Origin: CAYRVX01 sp964427875
GTDB taxonomy: Bacteria > Planctomycetota > Phycisphaerae > SM23-33
Direction: 5' to 3'
NCBI GenBank assembly: GCA_964427875.1
Contig: CAYRVX010000003.1
Span: 1-64,000, forward strand
DNA: 64,000 nucleotides
Part shown: positions 11,382 to 19,550 of the stretch, in pieces
Numbering within the stretch: position 1 is the first letter of the stretch
Layout of the letters: the number at the start of each line of letters is the position of its first letter
Position numbers and translations under genes: made by a program
The notes under the pieces: generated by a model
Database searches by the model: none
The model's input: the letters and a program-made list of their open reading frames with translations, nothing else
Told to the model about the DNA's origin: nothing

Positions 11382-12809
11382 ATGCGTTATAAACGACTCT
11401 GGGGCATAGCCGTGCTAACGGTTGCGCTCGGCTTTGCCACGGCGGTCCACGCCGAGATCGCGGTCGTGACCCTCATTGACGACAACGCTGGCGCCTGGGT
11501 GGCCAAGATAAGGCTATGGGACGACGCCGGGCCCGGCGTGGCCCCCAACAGCGTGGGGTTGATGGACTTCGTTCTGTTCGATATTGTCGGCGCGAACAAC
11601 GCCAGCAATATCTCCCCGAACTGCACCGTGGTGGAGCCCATGTCCGGGGCCGCCTATGACGCGGGCTTCTCCGTCCTCCGCGCCGATGGCGCACCCGAAG
11701 GGCCCGGAATCCGGGGAGTCATGGCCATCCAGCCCGTGGACTATGGGACGGAGCCCAATCAGATGCGGCATGACTGCGTGATGCAAGGCGTCGGCGTTGC
11801 CGACCAGACCGAGAATTGGGAGCCCGCGGGGTACATGGCGTCCTACGGGGTCAACAGCGTTGGCCAGTGGCAGGCCGATAGCAATGCGGCCGAAGGGACC
11901 TATGTGGGCGGCGCTCCGGGCGACCTCGCCATCACCACCGCCGGCAGGGTGTCCGTCTCCTACCTCGAGGATACCGACCAGGACGGCGTCTGGGACGGGC
12001 CCGTCAACGACATGGAGCCGTGGGTCTCGGCCGTCGTCACGCAGGTGATGGTCGGCGGGACGGGCAACAACGGCGCCGCGGACGGCTACGACCGCGAGAC
12101 CAAGGTGACGCTGGAGGACGGCAGGTACCTGATGTCCGGCAACACCGGCACGGCGGCCGCTGACGGCACCCCCGCGGTTGCCTACGTCAATGCCGCCGTC
12201 GTCGCGAAATACCTGGCGTACGACGATCGGGCCCTGGCGATCTCGCTGCTGGAGCTCGACTCGAATCAGGACCTGCTCGGCCTGAGCGTCGACTATGCCC
12301 AAGACGGCCTCCAGGGCGTGGACCTCAACAGCCCGGACCTCACCGGCAGGGCCAACCAGGTTCGCATCTACGGCGACGCCAATGCCGCCGAGCGGGAGGC
12401 CACCGAGGCGAGTCTGTTTGCCGCCATCATCAACGCGCGGAACACCGGCACCAACGACGGGATCTTCGATTCCGGCGCCGCCTATCACCTCAGCTCCGCC
12501 GTCGGCGTCACCGACGAGAGGCTGGACGCCAACGGCGATCCGATGGTCCTGATCCGCCTGACGCTCATCGGCGACATGACCTGCGACGGCAAGGTCAACT
12601 CGACCGACCTGACCAAGCTGCTGGCCAGCTACAACTCCGCCGGCACGACCTGGGACCAGGGCGACGTCACCGGCGACGCCATCACCAATTCGACGGACCT
12701 GACGAAGCTGCTGGCCAGCTACAACACCACCTATGCCCCGGAGCCCGCGACGCTGGCCCTGTTGGGCCTCGGCGCCGCCGGCCTGCTGGCCCGCCGGCGA
12801 CGGCGGTAA
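11382..12809 (+). CDS. Secreted PEP-CTERM protein with dockerin-like repeats
   Basis: 475 aa. Residues 1-24 form a signal peptide (MRYKRLWGIAVLTVALGF then a small-residue cleavage region AVHAE). The body is a novel beta-rich exported domain without a family I recognise. Near the C-terminus two dockerin-type calcium loops occur: GDMTCDGKVNSTDLTKLLASY and GDVTGDAITNSTDLTKLLASY, about 30 residues apart, followed directly by the sorting signal APEPATLALLGLGAAGLL and RRRRR. Dockerin-like pairs in planctomycetes are common at the C-terminus of exported proteins; binding to a cohesin is not established. GGAGAAGAAG precedes the ATG by a few bases. It is the first of three consecutive PEP-CTERM genes, each with its own promoter. 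Confidence 0.85.
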   Translation: MRYKRLWGIAVLTVALGFATAVHAEIAVVTLIDDNAGAWVAKIRLWDDAGPGVAPNSVGLMDFVLFDIVGANNASNISPNCTVVEPMSGAAYDAGFSVLRADGAPEGPGIRGVMAIQPVDYGTEPNQMRHDCVMQGVGVADQTENWEPAGYMASYGVNSVGQWQADSNAAEGTYVGGAPGDLAITTAGRVSVSYLEDTDQDGVWDGPVNDMEPWVSAVVTQVMVGGTGNNGAADGYDRETKVTLEDGRYLMSGNTGTAAADGTPAVAYVNAAVVAKYLAYDDRALAISLLELDSNQDLLGLSVDYAQDGLQGVDLNSPDLTGRANQVRIYGDANAAEREATEASLFAAIINARNTGTNDGIFDSGAAYHLSSAVGVTDERLDANGDPMVLIRLTLIGDMTCDGKVNSTDLTKLLASYNSAGTTWDQGDVTGDAITNSTDLTKLLASYNTTYAPEPATLALLGLGAAGLLARRRRR

Positions 12810-12848
12810 CGTCCCGCACAAATAAGCCGACAAAGGCCGCTTTTGGCC

Positions 12849-12876
12849 TTGACAATCGTGGATTTCGTGATATAAG
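12849..12876 (+). promoter_or_regulatory. Sigma-70 promoter of the 345-aa PEP-CTERM gene
   Basis: TTGACA (12849-12854), 16-bp spacer, TATAAG (12871-12876). A hairpin AAGGCC-GCTTTT-GGCCTT overlaps the -35 box and may end the preceding transcript. The leader is about 190 nt and repeats GCTGCTCA several times (about 12947-13000). Confidence 0.7.
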
Positions 12877-13075
12877 TAGAGATGGTGGCTGTAGGTTCAG
12901 GTGTCGCTCTACCGCCTGGCCCCGGTCACCACAACAAAGTGAGAGGCTGCTCAAGCTCAGTGTTAGCTGCTCAGCTCAGGCTTAGTCGAAAGCTGCTCGG
13001 CCCGGTCCGGAAAACCGCTGAGGATGCTCTAGGCGACCGTGGCAAGAGCTGGCAAGTGAGGAGAGGAATCGACCA

Positions 13076-14113
13076 ATGCGTAAGACAATCGTTTTTTCGG
13101 CCTTGATCCTGGCGGTGTCGTTGGGTACGGCTCACGCGACCGTCGTTCACACCTTCAACGAGCACGACAACGGACTCGTGCCCGGCTATGGGACGACTGT
13201 CGACGTGTCGGTCAACGTGACCGGGGAGCCCGAGTGGGACTGGTTGCTGACCACGGTCGACGTCCAGATCACCACCGGGGAGTACTACGTGCATTTTGCT
13301 GCTGCGGGGATGCCGCCGCCAGCGAGGCTCTTTCCACCCAGCGGCTGGGCTGTCATGTCCATGCCGGAAATGGCGTACACGACGCACCTGGGCGGGCCGC
13401 CCATGGCGGAGCACGACCCCGGCACCGGGTTCATCCGCCCGGCCATCCCGACGGCGGCGAGTTTCGACGTTCCCTCGAACCAGGCCTTCCAGATGGAGGT
13501 CTACGACACGGACACGGAAAAGGACTCGGAGTTCCGCGTCCTTCGCCTGACGGTCAGCGACGGGGCGGCCGGGACGATCCGCATCCAGACGAACTACGAC
13601 TGGAGCCTCAACACCCCCGGCGGCGACGTGATCGGCGAGTGGGAGACCTACACGATCGGTGAGCCGCAAGTGGGGACTCCGCCCGTCCCCGACCCCGACG
13701 GGCCGTACCTCGAGGAAGACTGGACCGGCCCCCTGGGTTACAACAACCCCTTGAGGGAGATCCTCCTCGACGGCAGCGGCACGGCGGCCACCGACGGCGA
13801 CCCGATCCTCAACTACACGTGGGAAATCACCAATACGTACGATGCGACCAAGCCGGTCACGACGATCGACGCGGGCGAGGACGAGACGTTCCCGCTCACG
13901 ATCGGTATGCTGGCGGCCGACGGCGTGCTGCCGCCCAATAGCCTCATCGCGGATAGCTACCTGTTCCTCGTGACCCTGACGGCCACGGACAAGGACGGCA
14001 GCGCCACCTCCGACCCGCCCGCCACGCTGTTCGTCCCCGAGCCGGGCAGCCTTGTCCTGCTGGGCCTCGGCGGGCTGGCGGGCCTCATCCGGCGGCGCAG
14101 ACGCAGACGCTGA
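13076..14113 (+). CDS. Secreted PEP-CTERM protein, paralogue A
   Basis: 345 aa. Signal peptide MRKTIVFSALILAVSLGTAHA, then a mature region beginning TVVHTFNEHDNGLVPGYGTT. The middle carries a PKD/cadherin-like pattern (LDGSGTAATDGDPILNYTWEITN, written here only in part: DGSGTAATDGDPILNYTW). The C-terminus is VPEPGSLVLLGLGGLAGLI plus RRRRRR, a PEP-CTERM signal. GAGGAGAGGAATCGACC precedes the ATG. It is a duplicate of the gene at 14804: the two share long runs of identical bases, for example the stretch encoding ARLFPPSGWAVMSM. The repeated region suggests recent tandem duplication or gene conversion. Function unknown; exported surface protein. Confidence 0.82.
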   Translation: MRKTIVFSALILAVSLGTAHATVVHTFNEHDNGLVPGYGTTVDVSVNVTGEPEWDWLLTTVDVQITTGEYYVHFAAAGMPPPARLFPPSGWAVMSMPEMAYTTHLGGPPMAEHDPGTGFIRPAIPTAASFDVPSNQAFQMEVYDTDTEKDSEFRVLRLTVSDGAAGTIRIQTNYDWSLNTPGGDVIGEWETYTIGEPQVGTPPVPDPDGPYLEEDWTGPLGYNNPLREILLDGSGTAATDGDPILNYTWEITNTYDATKPVTTIDAGEDETFPLTIGMLAADGVLPPNSLIADSYLFLVTLTATDKDGSATSDPPATLFVPEPGSLVLLGLGGLAGLIRRRRRRR

Positions 14114-14144
14114 TCCTCCGATCGCCAATCCACAAGATCGCATC

Positions 14145-14178
14145 GGGCGGTCCCGAATCGGGGCCGCCCGTTCTCTTT
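14145..14178 (+). terminator. Rho-independent terminator after paralogue A
   Basis: GGGCGGTCCC (14145-14154), a GAATC loop and GGGGCCGCCC (14160-14169) pair with one G-T wobble, followed by a T-rich tail GTTCTCTTTG. Confidence 0.7.
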
Positions 14179-14242
14179 GCCGTCGCCGGCCAGGCTCACC
14201 GCTCCGCTGCCGGCAGGCCGAGGGAGGCGGCCGACCCAGCCG

Positions 14243-14426
14243 GTTGACTCGTTGATTCGTTAACTCGTTAACTGGGGAGGCCTTGTACACATTGCTGGAG
14301 ATCTTTATACCGTGGCTGCCCGGCGGGCGGGCTGTGCCGGCCGCGATCCTCCCTGCGCTGAACGCGCGGCTGTCGTCAGAGCGCAGCTCTTTTCGAATTA
14401 ACGAGTTAACCAGTTGACGAGTCAAC
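14243..14426. repeat. Intergenic island bounded by inverted octamer arrays
   Basis: Left array: four 8-mers GTTGACTC, GTTGATTC, GTTAACTC, GTTAACTG (14243-14274). Right array, inverted: GAATTAAC, GAGTTAAC, CAGTTGAC, GAGTCAAC (14395-14426). The 120 bp between them has no gene I can see. The remaining intergenic sequence up to 14609 also shows nothing coding, only a T-run (about 14581-14586) in front of the next promoter. Confidence 0.75.
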
Positions 14427-14609
14427 GAAGACCGCTCAGCAAGGGACGAAATCGGTCGCTTTGAGTTTCGCAAGAAGATTCGCGGCGTTCTATCGGAGCT
14501 TTGGCCCCCTGCGGGGCCTGCCCGGTCGCCAGCGGGTGCTCCGGCCCGCCGCCAGCGGCGCTGCGGTTGCGAACGAGCGATTTTTTCTTGAGACAACGGG
14601 ATTTCGGGG

Positions 14610-14637
14610 TTGACAGAATCCGCATCGGTGGTATAAT
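14610..14637 (+). promoter_or_regulatory. Consensus sigma-70 promoter of paralogue B
   Basis: TTGACA (14610-14615), 16-bp spacer, TATAAT (14632-14637): both boxes match the consensus exactly. A T-rich run lies upstream. The leader is about 160 nt. Confidence 0.85.
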
Positions 14638-14651
14638 CCTATACTGTGAGG

Positions 14652-14673
14652 GGCCTAAGCAGTTGGTTAGGCC
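14652..14673 (+). promoter_or_regulatory. Leader hairpin just downstream of the promoter
   Basis: GGCCTAA (14652-14658) pairs perfectly with TTAGGCC (14667-14673) around an 8-nt loop, near the 5' end of the predicted transcript. It may stabilise the 5' end of the mRNA; no riboswitch family is recognised. Confidence 0.45.
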
Positions 14674-14803
14674 ATTCCTTGGAGGAGCCGCTCAATTCTG
14701 CTCGGCGGGAAGGTTCGTGCGCACTGTGATAAGGAGCAGAAAGATGGAATCGCCAGTTGGGAGTTCCCAGGAGCCTGATCTCCGCAAAGCGAGGAATAGA
14801 GGG

Positions 14804-15832
14804 ATGCTGAAAAGAGCCGTCGTTTTCTCAGCGTTGGCACTGGTCGTCAGCTTCACCGCCGCCCGGGGCGAAGTCATTTACATGTGGGACGAGTATGACA
14901 ACGGGCTCGTGCCCGGCTACGGCACCACCATCGACGTGTGGGTCGACGTCGCCGGGGAGCCCGAGTGGGACTGGCTGTTGTCCGAAGTCGACATGCGCCT
15001 GACCGTTGGGGAGTACTACGTGCATCCGGCTGCCGTTGGGATGTCGCTGCCAGCGAGGCTCTTTCCACCCAGCGGCTGGGCTGTCATGTCCATGGCGGAA
15101 ATGGCATACACGACGCACGTTGGGGGCCCGCCCATGGCGGAGCACGAGCCCGGCACCGGGTTCATCCGCCCGGCTACGCCGACGGCGGCGAGTTTCGATG
15201 TCCCCTCGAACCAGGTCTTCCAGATGGAGATCTACGACACGAACACGGAGCAGGACGCCAACTTCCGGCTCCTTCGCCTGACGGTCAGCGACGGCGCGAG
15301 CGGGGTAATTCGCATCACGACCAACTACGACAGGACCCTCGACCGGCCGGGCGGAGACGTGTTCGGCGAGTGGGTGACCCACCGGTTCGGGCCAGGCGGG
15401 ATCCCCCCTGAGGCCGACGCGGACGGCCCGTATGGGAGAGGGGACTGGGAAGGGAAAGGGGCGCTCTGGAACGACCCGGCCAACTTCATCGTGCTCGACG
15501 CCAGCGGCACGCAGGAGACCGACGGCGACCCGATCCTCGAGTACACGTGGAACATCACCAACACGTACGATCCCTGCATGCCGGTTACGACGCTCGACGC
15601 GAACACGGACCCCTTCTGCGAGCTCACGATTGCCGACCTGCTGGCCGACGGCGAGCTGCCTCCCGACGAGGTCCAGGCCGGGACGCACCCGTTCATGGTG
15701 ACCGTGACGGCCAGGGACAAGGACGGCAGCAACACCTCGGAATCCACCACCCTGTTCGTCCCCGAGCCGGCTACGCTTGTGCTGCTGGGCCTCGGCGGGC
15801 TGGCCGCGATCGTCCGCCGACGCAGACGCTGA
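14804..15832 (+). CDS. Secreted PEP-CTERM protein, paralogue B
   Basis: 342 aa from ATG 14804, preceded by GAGGAATAGAGGG; a longer in-frame reading exists but lacks this ribosome-binding site and signal peptide. Signal peptide MLKRAVVFSALALVVSFTAARG, then VIYMWDEYDNGLVPGYGTT, matching paralogue A position by position. The DGDPILEYTWNITNTYDP segment again looks PKD-like. It ends VPEPATLVLLGLGGLAAIV plus RRRRR. Paralogue A (13076-14113) differs mostly in the region before the PKD-like part (PYGRGDWEGKGALWNDP here). Function unknown; presumably exported and sorted by an exosortase located elsewhere. Confidence 0.85.
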   Translation: MLKRAVVFSALALVVSFTAARGEVIYMWDEYDNGLVPGYGTTIDVWVDVAGEPEWDWLLSEVDMRLTVGEYYVHPAAVGMSLPARLFPPSGWAVMSMAEMAYTTHVGGPPMAEHEPGTGFIRPATPTAASFDVPSNQVFQMEIYDTNTEQDANFRLLRLTVSDGASGVIRITTNYDRTLDRPGGDVFGEWVTHRFGPGGIPPEADADGPYGRGDWEGKGALWNDPANFIVLDASGTQETDGDPILEYTWNITNTYDPCMPVTTLDANTDPFCELTIADLLADGELPPDEVQAGTHPFMVTVTARDKDGSNTSESTTLFVPEPATLVLLGLGGLAAIVRRRRR

Positions 15833-15862
15833 CAGACTTGCGAATTCCCTCTGAAAGCTGAT

Positions 15863-15901
15863 CGGACGGCCTCGAGGCATCTCGAGGCCGTCCGCTTTTT
15901 T
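15863..15901 (+). terminator. Strong rho-independent terminator after paralogue B
   Basis: Perfect 14-bp stem CGGACGGCCTCGAG (15863-15876), loop GCAT, CTCGAGGCCGTCCG (15881-15894), followed by C and a run of six or more T. Confidence 0.93.
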
Positions 15902-15950
15902 CTCAGCGATCCGCACGCGAGCCAAACCGGGCGCATCGTTCGATGGTTTA

Positions 15951-16038
15951 GCGGGCCGGCTTGCTGGCCGTGTTTTCCGCCGGACGACGCAAGGGCCTCG
16001 GTCCCGCGGACCGAGGAGTGGCCGGCAAGCCGGCCCGC
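15951..16038. repeat. Nested REP-like palindrome
   Basis: Outer arms GCGGGCCGGCTTGCTGGCC (15951-15969) and GGCCGGCAAGCCGGCCCGC (16020-16038) pair at 18 of 19 positions. Inside, CCTCGGTCC (15996-16004) and GGACCGAGG (16008-16016) form a perfect 9-bp hairpin with a CGC loop. The element separates the PEP-CTERM terminator from the GyrI-like remnant. Confidence 0.7.
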
Positions 16039-16109
16039 CAGGCAGATACCCGACGCCCCCCGTTCCATTCAGCTCTTGTGCCGATCGCTGTTTCTCTGGG
16101 CACGCGGGG

Positions 16110-16323
16110 CGGCGGAGAATCGTCCGCAGCCGCTCCGGGGCCACCCGCCTCGGATCGGACAGGTAGACCTCGTGGTGCCCGCCGCGAACGCCTCCCCGCC
16201 GGGCGCCCCCGGCCGCATATGGCCAGGTACTGCGCCGGCCCGATCGTCACCAGCGCGGGCTTCCTGCCGGCGGCGTACTGGGCCCCGTGCTCCCTGTAGA
16301 GGTCGAGTTTCTCTGTCCTGGCC
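16110..16323 (-). pseudogene. GyrI-like effector-binding protein remnant with internal deletion and frameshifts
   Basis: From ATG 16323 the start of a GyrI-like small-molecule-binding protein is intact: TEKLDLYREHGAQYAAGRKP, then VTIGPAQYLAI. After about 40 residues the frame must shift to read RGAPGGEAFAAG, the next family segment. Then about 100 residues typical of the family are missing and a third frame gives HHEVYLSDPRRVAPERLRTI, which is the family's normal C-terminal end. All pieces are collinear on the minus strand within about 210 bp. Normal members are 150-210 aa, so this is a deleted, non-functional copy. It lies 38 bp beyond the end of the ten-gene leftward block. Confidence 0.75.
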
Positions 16324-16361
16324 ATGGCGTGCTGCGATCCGGATCGGCCTTGCGGCGGCGG

Positions 16362-17924
16362 TCAGAAGACGTGGATCTCCTCGAACAGCTCGCGTGCCTC
16401 GCCGCCCGGCGGGGCGGACGAGGCCAGCACGAGCTTGAGGTTCGTCTCCCTGCAAAGGAAGGTGAGCTCCTCGAGCATCTCGCCGGGCGGAGGCACGGGC
16501 AGGGCCCAGAGAAGGTTGAGTGTCCTGGCCGCGGCCGCCCGCGTGTGCCTTCTCATGTGCAGCTTCTCGATCACGTCGCCCAGGAAGGCCCGCAGCGGCC
16601 CGTCGAGCTCCTCGGCGAGGATCACGAAGGCGTACCGCCGGAACCAGGCCGACTCGAAGATGAACCCGCTGCCGTAGGCCGCGTCCCCCGGCGCGCAGGC
16701 GATCTTCCGCAGGCACCAGGGCCCCCTTATCGGCAGGCGCCCCAGCGAGATGTCCTCCCCGGGCCAGGGGTCCGCGGGGGCCAGGCAGATGAACGACTCG
16801 CCCTTCCGGACGGCGGTCTCGAGGTACTCGCGGACGGCCCGGCCGTTCGGCGCGTGCAGGTACACGCTGTGCGTTTTCGGCCAGAGCGAGTCGATGGCCC
16901 GGCAGGCGATTGGCATCGGCAGGATGCTGCCGAAGGTGAAGTTGAACCTCCGGAGGTACTCGACGGCCGCCAGCATCAGCGAGACCACCAGCGTCAGCCG
17001 CACGGCGAAGCGGTTGATCTTGTCGAGCTGGCCGGCCAGCACGTAATCGGGGCCGGGCAGGAGTCTCGCCCCGCCTGCCAGTCGCCTGCCGCCGGCGGCC
17101 TGGTCTTTCACCGCCTCGGTGAGGAGGTCGTCCCCGGCGATCTTGTTCGGGTCTCTTAGCCTCTTGCCGTCCCTGCGGTAGGCGTAGTCGCCCGGGGCAT
17201 CGGGCGAGTTGGCGTCGCCGGCGGTGAGGGTCTTGACCTCCTTGTGCTTGTACCCGGCCAGGTCCAGGGCGTCGTTGGCGTTGTCCTCGGCGAACCGGAT
17301 GTCGGCGGCCTTGCTCTTGAGCTTGCGGACCTCCTCCTGCCGGGCCAGCATCTGCCGCCTGCGGGCGGAGGCGATCTCGGCCCGGCGGTCCAGCTCGATC
17401 GTGTCGACGTTGTCGGAGTTCCACATCCCCAGGCCGAACGCCGCGATTGAAAGAATCAGCGCGGCGAAGACGACGGGGACCTCCTTTCCGATGATCGCCC
17501 AGAGCACGACCACCCCCAGGGCCGCGAAGACCGCCAGCCAGAGGAAGAAGGCGACGAAGTCCCCGACCTCCGGCAGGGAGTAGACGTACACTACCGCCAG
17601 GCCGGCCAGCAAGCTCGCGCCCAGGCAGATTCCCATGCCCCTGGTCCGGGCCGACCAGGCGGCCAGCACGACCCACACGAGCACCCACGCGAGGATCGAC
17701 GCCACCCCCACCGGCCCGAAGTACCAGCCGACCTTGCAGGCGCCTCGTCCCAGGCCCTCAAGCAGCCCGGTCTGCTCGCCCGCGGCCGGCTGGGTTGCCG
17801 GGCGGGGCGCCGGCGCCGACGTTGTGGCCGGGCGGGACTCCTGCGTCGCGCGCGGGCGGTCGGGCGGCGCGGGGCCCGTCGCCGCCAGCGCGAGAAACGA
17901 GAGGATTGCCGCCGCTTTGCTCAC
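16362..17924 (-). CDS. Polytopic membrane protein, last gene of the ExbBD/TPR block
   Basis: 520 aa from GTG 17924 (VSKAAAILSFLALAA), 11 bp after the DUF4159 gene. The first hydrophobic segment can act as signal or anchor and is followed by a Pro/Ala/Thr-rich stretch. Four membrane helices follow within about residues 55-165 (for example ILAWVLVWVVLAAW and FVAFFLWLAVFAALGVVVLW). A charged, probably coiled segment (DRRAEIASARRRQMLARQEE) then precedes one more helix (RLTLVVSLMLAAVEYL). The last 200 residues are soluble, alternating beta and alpha (AFVILAEELDGPLRAFLGDV, NLLWALPVPPPGEMLEEL), ending EEIHVF. I do not recognise the family. The position suggests a membrane platform component of the same machine. 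Confidence 0.75.
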   Translation of the reverse strand: MSKAAAILSFLALAATGPAPPDRPRATQESRPATTSAPAPRPATQPAAGEQTGLLEGLGRGACKVGWYFGPVGVASILAWVLVWVVLAAWSARTRGMGICLGASLLAGLAVVYVYSLPEVGDFVAFFLWLAVFAALGVVVLWAIIGKEVPVVFAALILSIAAFGLGMWNSDNVDTIELDRRAEIASARRRQMLARQEEVRKLKSKAADIRFAEDNANDALDLAGYKHKEVKTLTAGDANSPDAPGDYAYRRDGKRLRDPNKIAGDDLLTEAVKDQAAGGRRLAGGARLLPGPDYVLAGQLDKINRFAVRLTLVVSLMLAAVEYLRRFNFTFGSILPMPIACRAIDSLWPKTHSVYLHAPNGRAVREYLETAVRKGESFICLAPADPWPGEDISLGRLPIRGPWCLRKIACAPGDAAYGSGFIFESAWFRRYAFVILAEELDGPLRAFLGDVIEKLHMRRHTRAAAARTLNLLWALPVPPPGEMLEELTFLCRETNLKLVLASSAPPGGEARELFEEIHVF

Positions 17925-17935
17925 CGCGATGCCAG

Positions 17936-19543
17936 CTATCTCTTTCGGTACTTCTTGGTCAGTTGCAGGTACTTCGTGATGGAGTAGTACATGACGTTGA
18001 TGCCCATCTGGAAGGCCCTGTCGGCGATCTCGGCGTCCATGCCGGAGTGGCCGGTCTTCCACGCGTCGTTGACGTCGCCGGGATGGTAGAAGACGCACCA
18101 GCGTCCCTTGTGCTTGATGCCCATGGCCCGGAAGCCGCCGTGATGCCACAGCGGGGGCGCGCCGTCGGCGAAGACGTAGGGCATCTGGAACAGCTCGTCG
18201 TCGTCGGCGATGTCGATGAGCCTCTTGTCGGGGAAGACGCTCCTGATGAAGCTTCGGAAGCTCCGGTCCCACTGCCAGGAGCCCGCGTCGGCGAAGAGCA
18301 TGCCGCCGTCCAGCAGGTAGTCGCGGAGGACCCGCCTCTCCCGCGAGGAGGCGCCGATGGAGCTCGAGCCGGTCATGTACACGAACGGCGGCGCGAAGCC
18401 CCTCGGGTAGCGCGTCAGCAGCGAGATGCGGTGCGACTCGGACTTCCTCGCCACGGCAAAGGGCACCTCCTGCTTGAGGAAGGTGAGGAAGTTGATGTCG
18501 GCCCGGCTGTGGGCGTCCATGCCGTCGTCCCAGTCGCGGCCGCGGTACTCCAGGCGGATGAAGCGGATCTTCCCGCCGGGCACGCCGTCGGGCCAGCCCC
18601 CCGTCTTGCCGCCCCCGGCGCCCATCTTGCCGTGCAGGGCGTTGCGGTCCGTCTGCCACGTGAGCTGAGTGTCCGCGTCCACCTGCCGGGCGATGTCGGA
18701 CTCGCTCAGGTCCGGGATGTCCCAGTACACCGCCGCGTTCTGCCGGAGGATGAACCGCTTCCGCTTCTTCTTCCGGCGACGCACGACCCGCATGACCCGC
18801 GTGACCCGCGCCTCGCCCCGGCCGTACGGCACCAGGTACGGCTCGATGCAGCCCCTCAGCAGCAGCAGGAAGGGCAGCGCGACGATCAGGAACCAGTGGA
18901 GAAAGGTGCTCGACAGCCAGCTCTTCCGATAAACCGGGTCATGCCCGCCGGTGCGGATGCTCTCGAGGATGCGGTCTCCCGCGGCCGCCGCCGGCGGCGA
19001 GGCCGGGCTGAACAGCGCGATCGACCCGCCCCGCCAGCTCAGCAGGAGCATCCCGGCGGCGAAGAGGCCCGCCAGCAGCGCCCATCTGAGGTAGTGCCAC
19101 TGGAGCTTGAAGGTCTTCACGGCCAGGTCCGCCGTTTCGAGGTCGGCCTCCTTGGCGGCGTGGGCGACCTCCCCGGCCGCCAGGAACACGACGTAGGCGA
19201 AGACCGCGACGGCGATGAAGACGGCCGCGTGCCCGGCCCGGATGAACGCGAGCGACCAGGGCCTGCGGACCAGCATCCCCACGATGCCGGCGACCGCCCA
19301 GAACGCCCCGCAAACGAGCAGCGTGGCCGAGAGGGCCCTCATGGCCGGTGCGGCCAGGAACAGCGCCGTCGCGGGGCCCTCCATCAGCTCGAGGACGTAT
19401 TCCTCCATGCCGAGGTAATCGAGACGGAACGCAAACTCCGCCGCGGAGGCCGGGCTCAGGATCGCCGCGCGGAGTGCCGCGGCCGCCAGCAGCGCCAGCG
19501 GCACGCACAGGATCGTCGGGATGGGACTCGGCCTTCTGAACAA
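17936..19543 (-). CDS. DUF4159 domain membrane protein
   Basis: 535 aa. Five or six membrane helices in the N-terminal 225 residues (LCVPLALLAAAAL, LFLAAPAMRALSATLLVC, AAVFIAVAVFAYVVFLA, WALLAGLFAAGMLLLSW, WFLIVALPFLLLL), a basic stretch VVRRRKKKRKRF, then the DUF4159 domain (about 300-530) with INFLTFLKQEVPFAV, RYPRGFAPPFVYMTGSS, DYLLDGGMLFADAGSW and GDVNDAWKTGHSG. DUF4159 resembles a class I glutamine amidotransferase-like sandwich and occurs in many planctomycetes beside MoxR/ExbB-type genes; no activity is established. It starts 7 bp after the TolA/TonB-like gene, as part of the leftward operon. Confidence 0.85.
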   Translation of the reverse strand: MFRRPSPIPTILCVPLALLAAAALRAAILSPASAAEFAFRLDYLGMEEYVLELMEGPATALFLAAPAMRALSATLLVCGAFWAVAGIVGMLVRRPWSLAFIRAGHAAVFIAVAVFAYVVFLAAGEVAHAAKEADLETADLAVKTFKLQWHYLRWALLAGLFAAGMLLLSWRGGSIALFSPASPPAAAAGDRILESIRTGGHDPVYRKSWLSSTFLHWFLIVALPFLLLLRGCIEPYLVPYGRGEARVTRVMRVVRRRKKKRKRFILRQNAAVYWDIPDLSESDIARQVDADTQLTWQTDRNALHGKMGAGGGKTGGWPDGVPGGKIRFIRLEYRGRDWDDGMDAHSRADINFLTFLKQEVPFAVARKSESHRISLLTRYPRGFAPPFVYMTGSSSIGASSRERRVLRDYLLDGGMLFADAGSWQWDRSFRSFIRSVFPDKRLIDIADDDELFQMPYVFADGAPPLWHHGGFRAMGIKHKGRWCVFYHPGDVNDAWKTGHSGMDAEIADRAFQMGINVMYYSITKYLQLTKKYRKR

Positions 19544-19550
19544 CGCCGTC

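Noticed and set aside
12849..12876. Hairpin at 12831-12850 as the terminator of the preceding gene
   Set aside because: Stem is only six bases and no T run follows; noted with the promoter instead.
14501..14803. Upstream extension of paralogue B before ATG 14804
   Set aside because: It crosses a consensus promoter (14610-14637) and a leader hairpin; ATG 14804 has a good ribosome-binding site and signal peptide.
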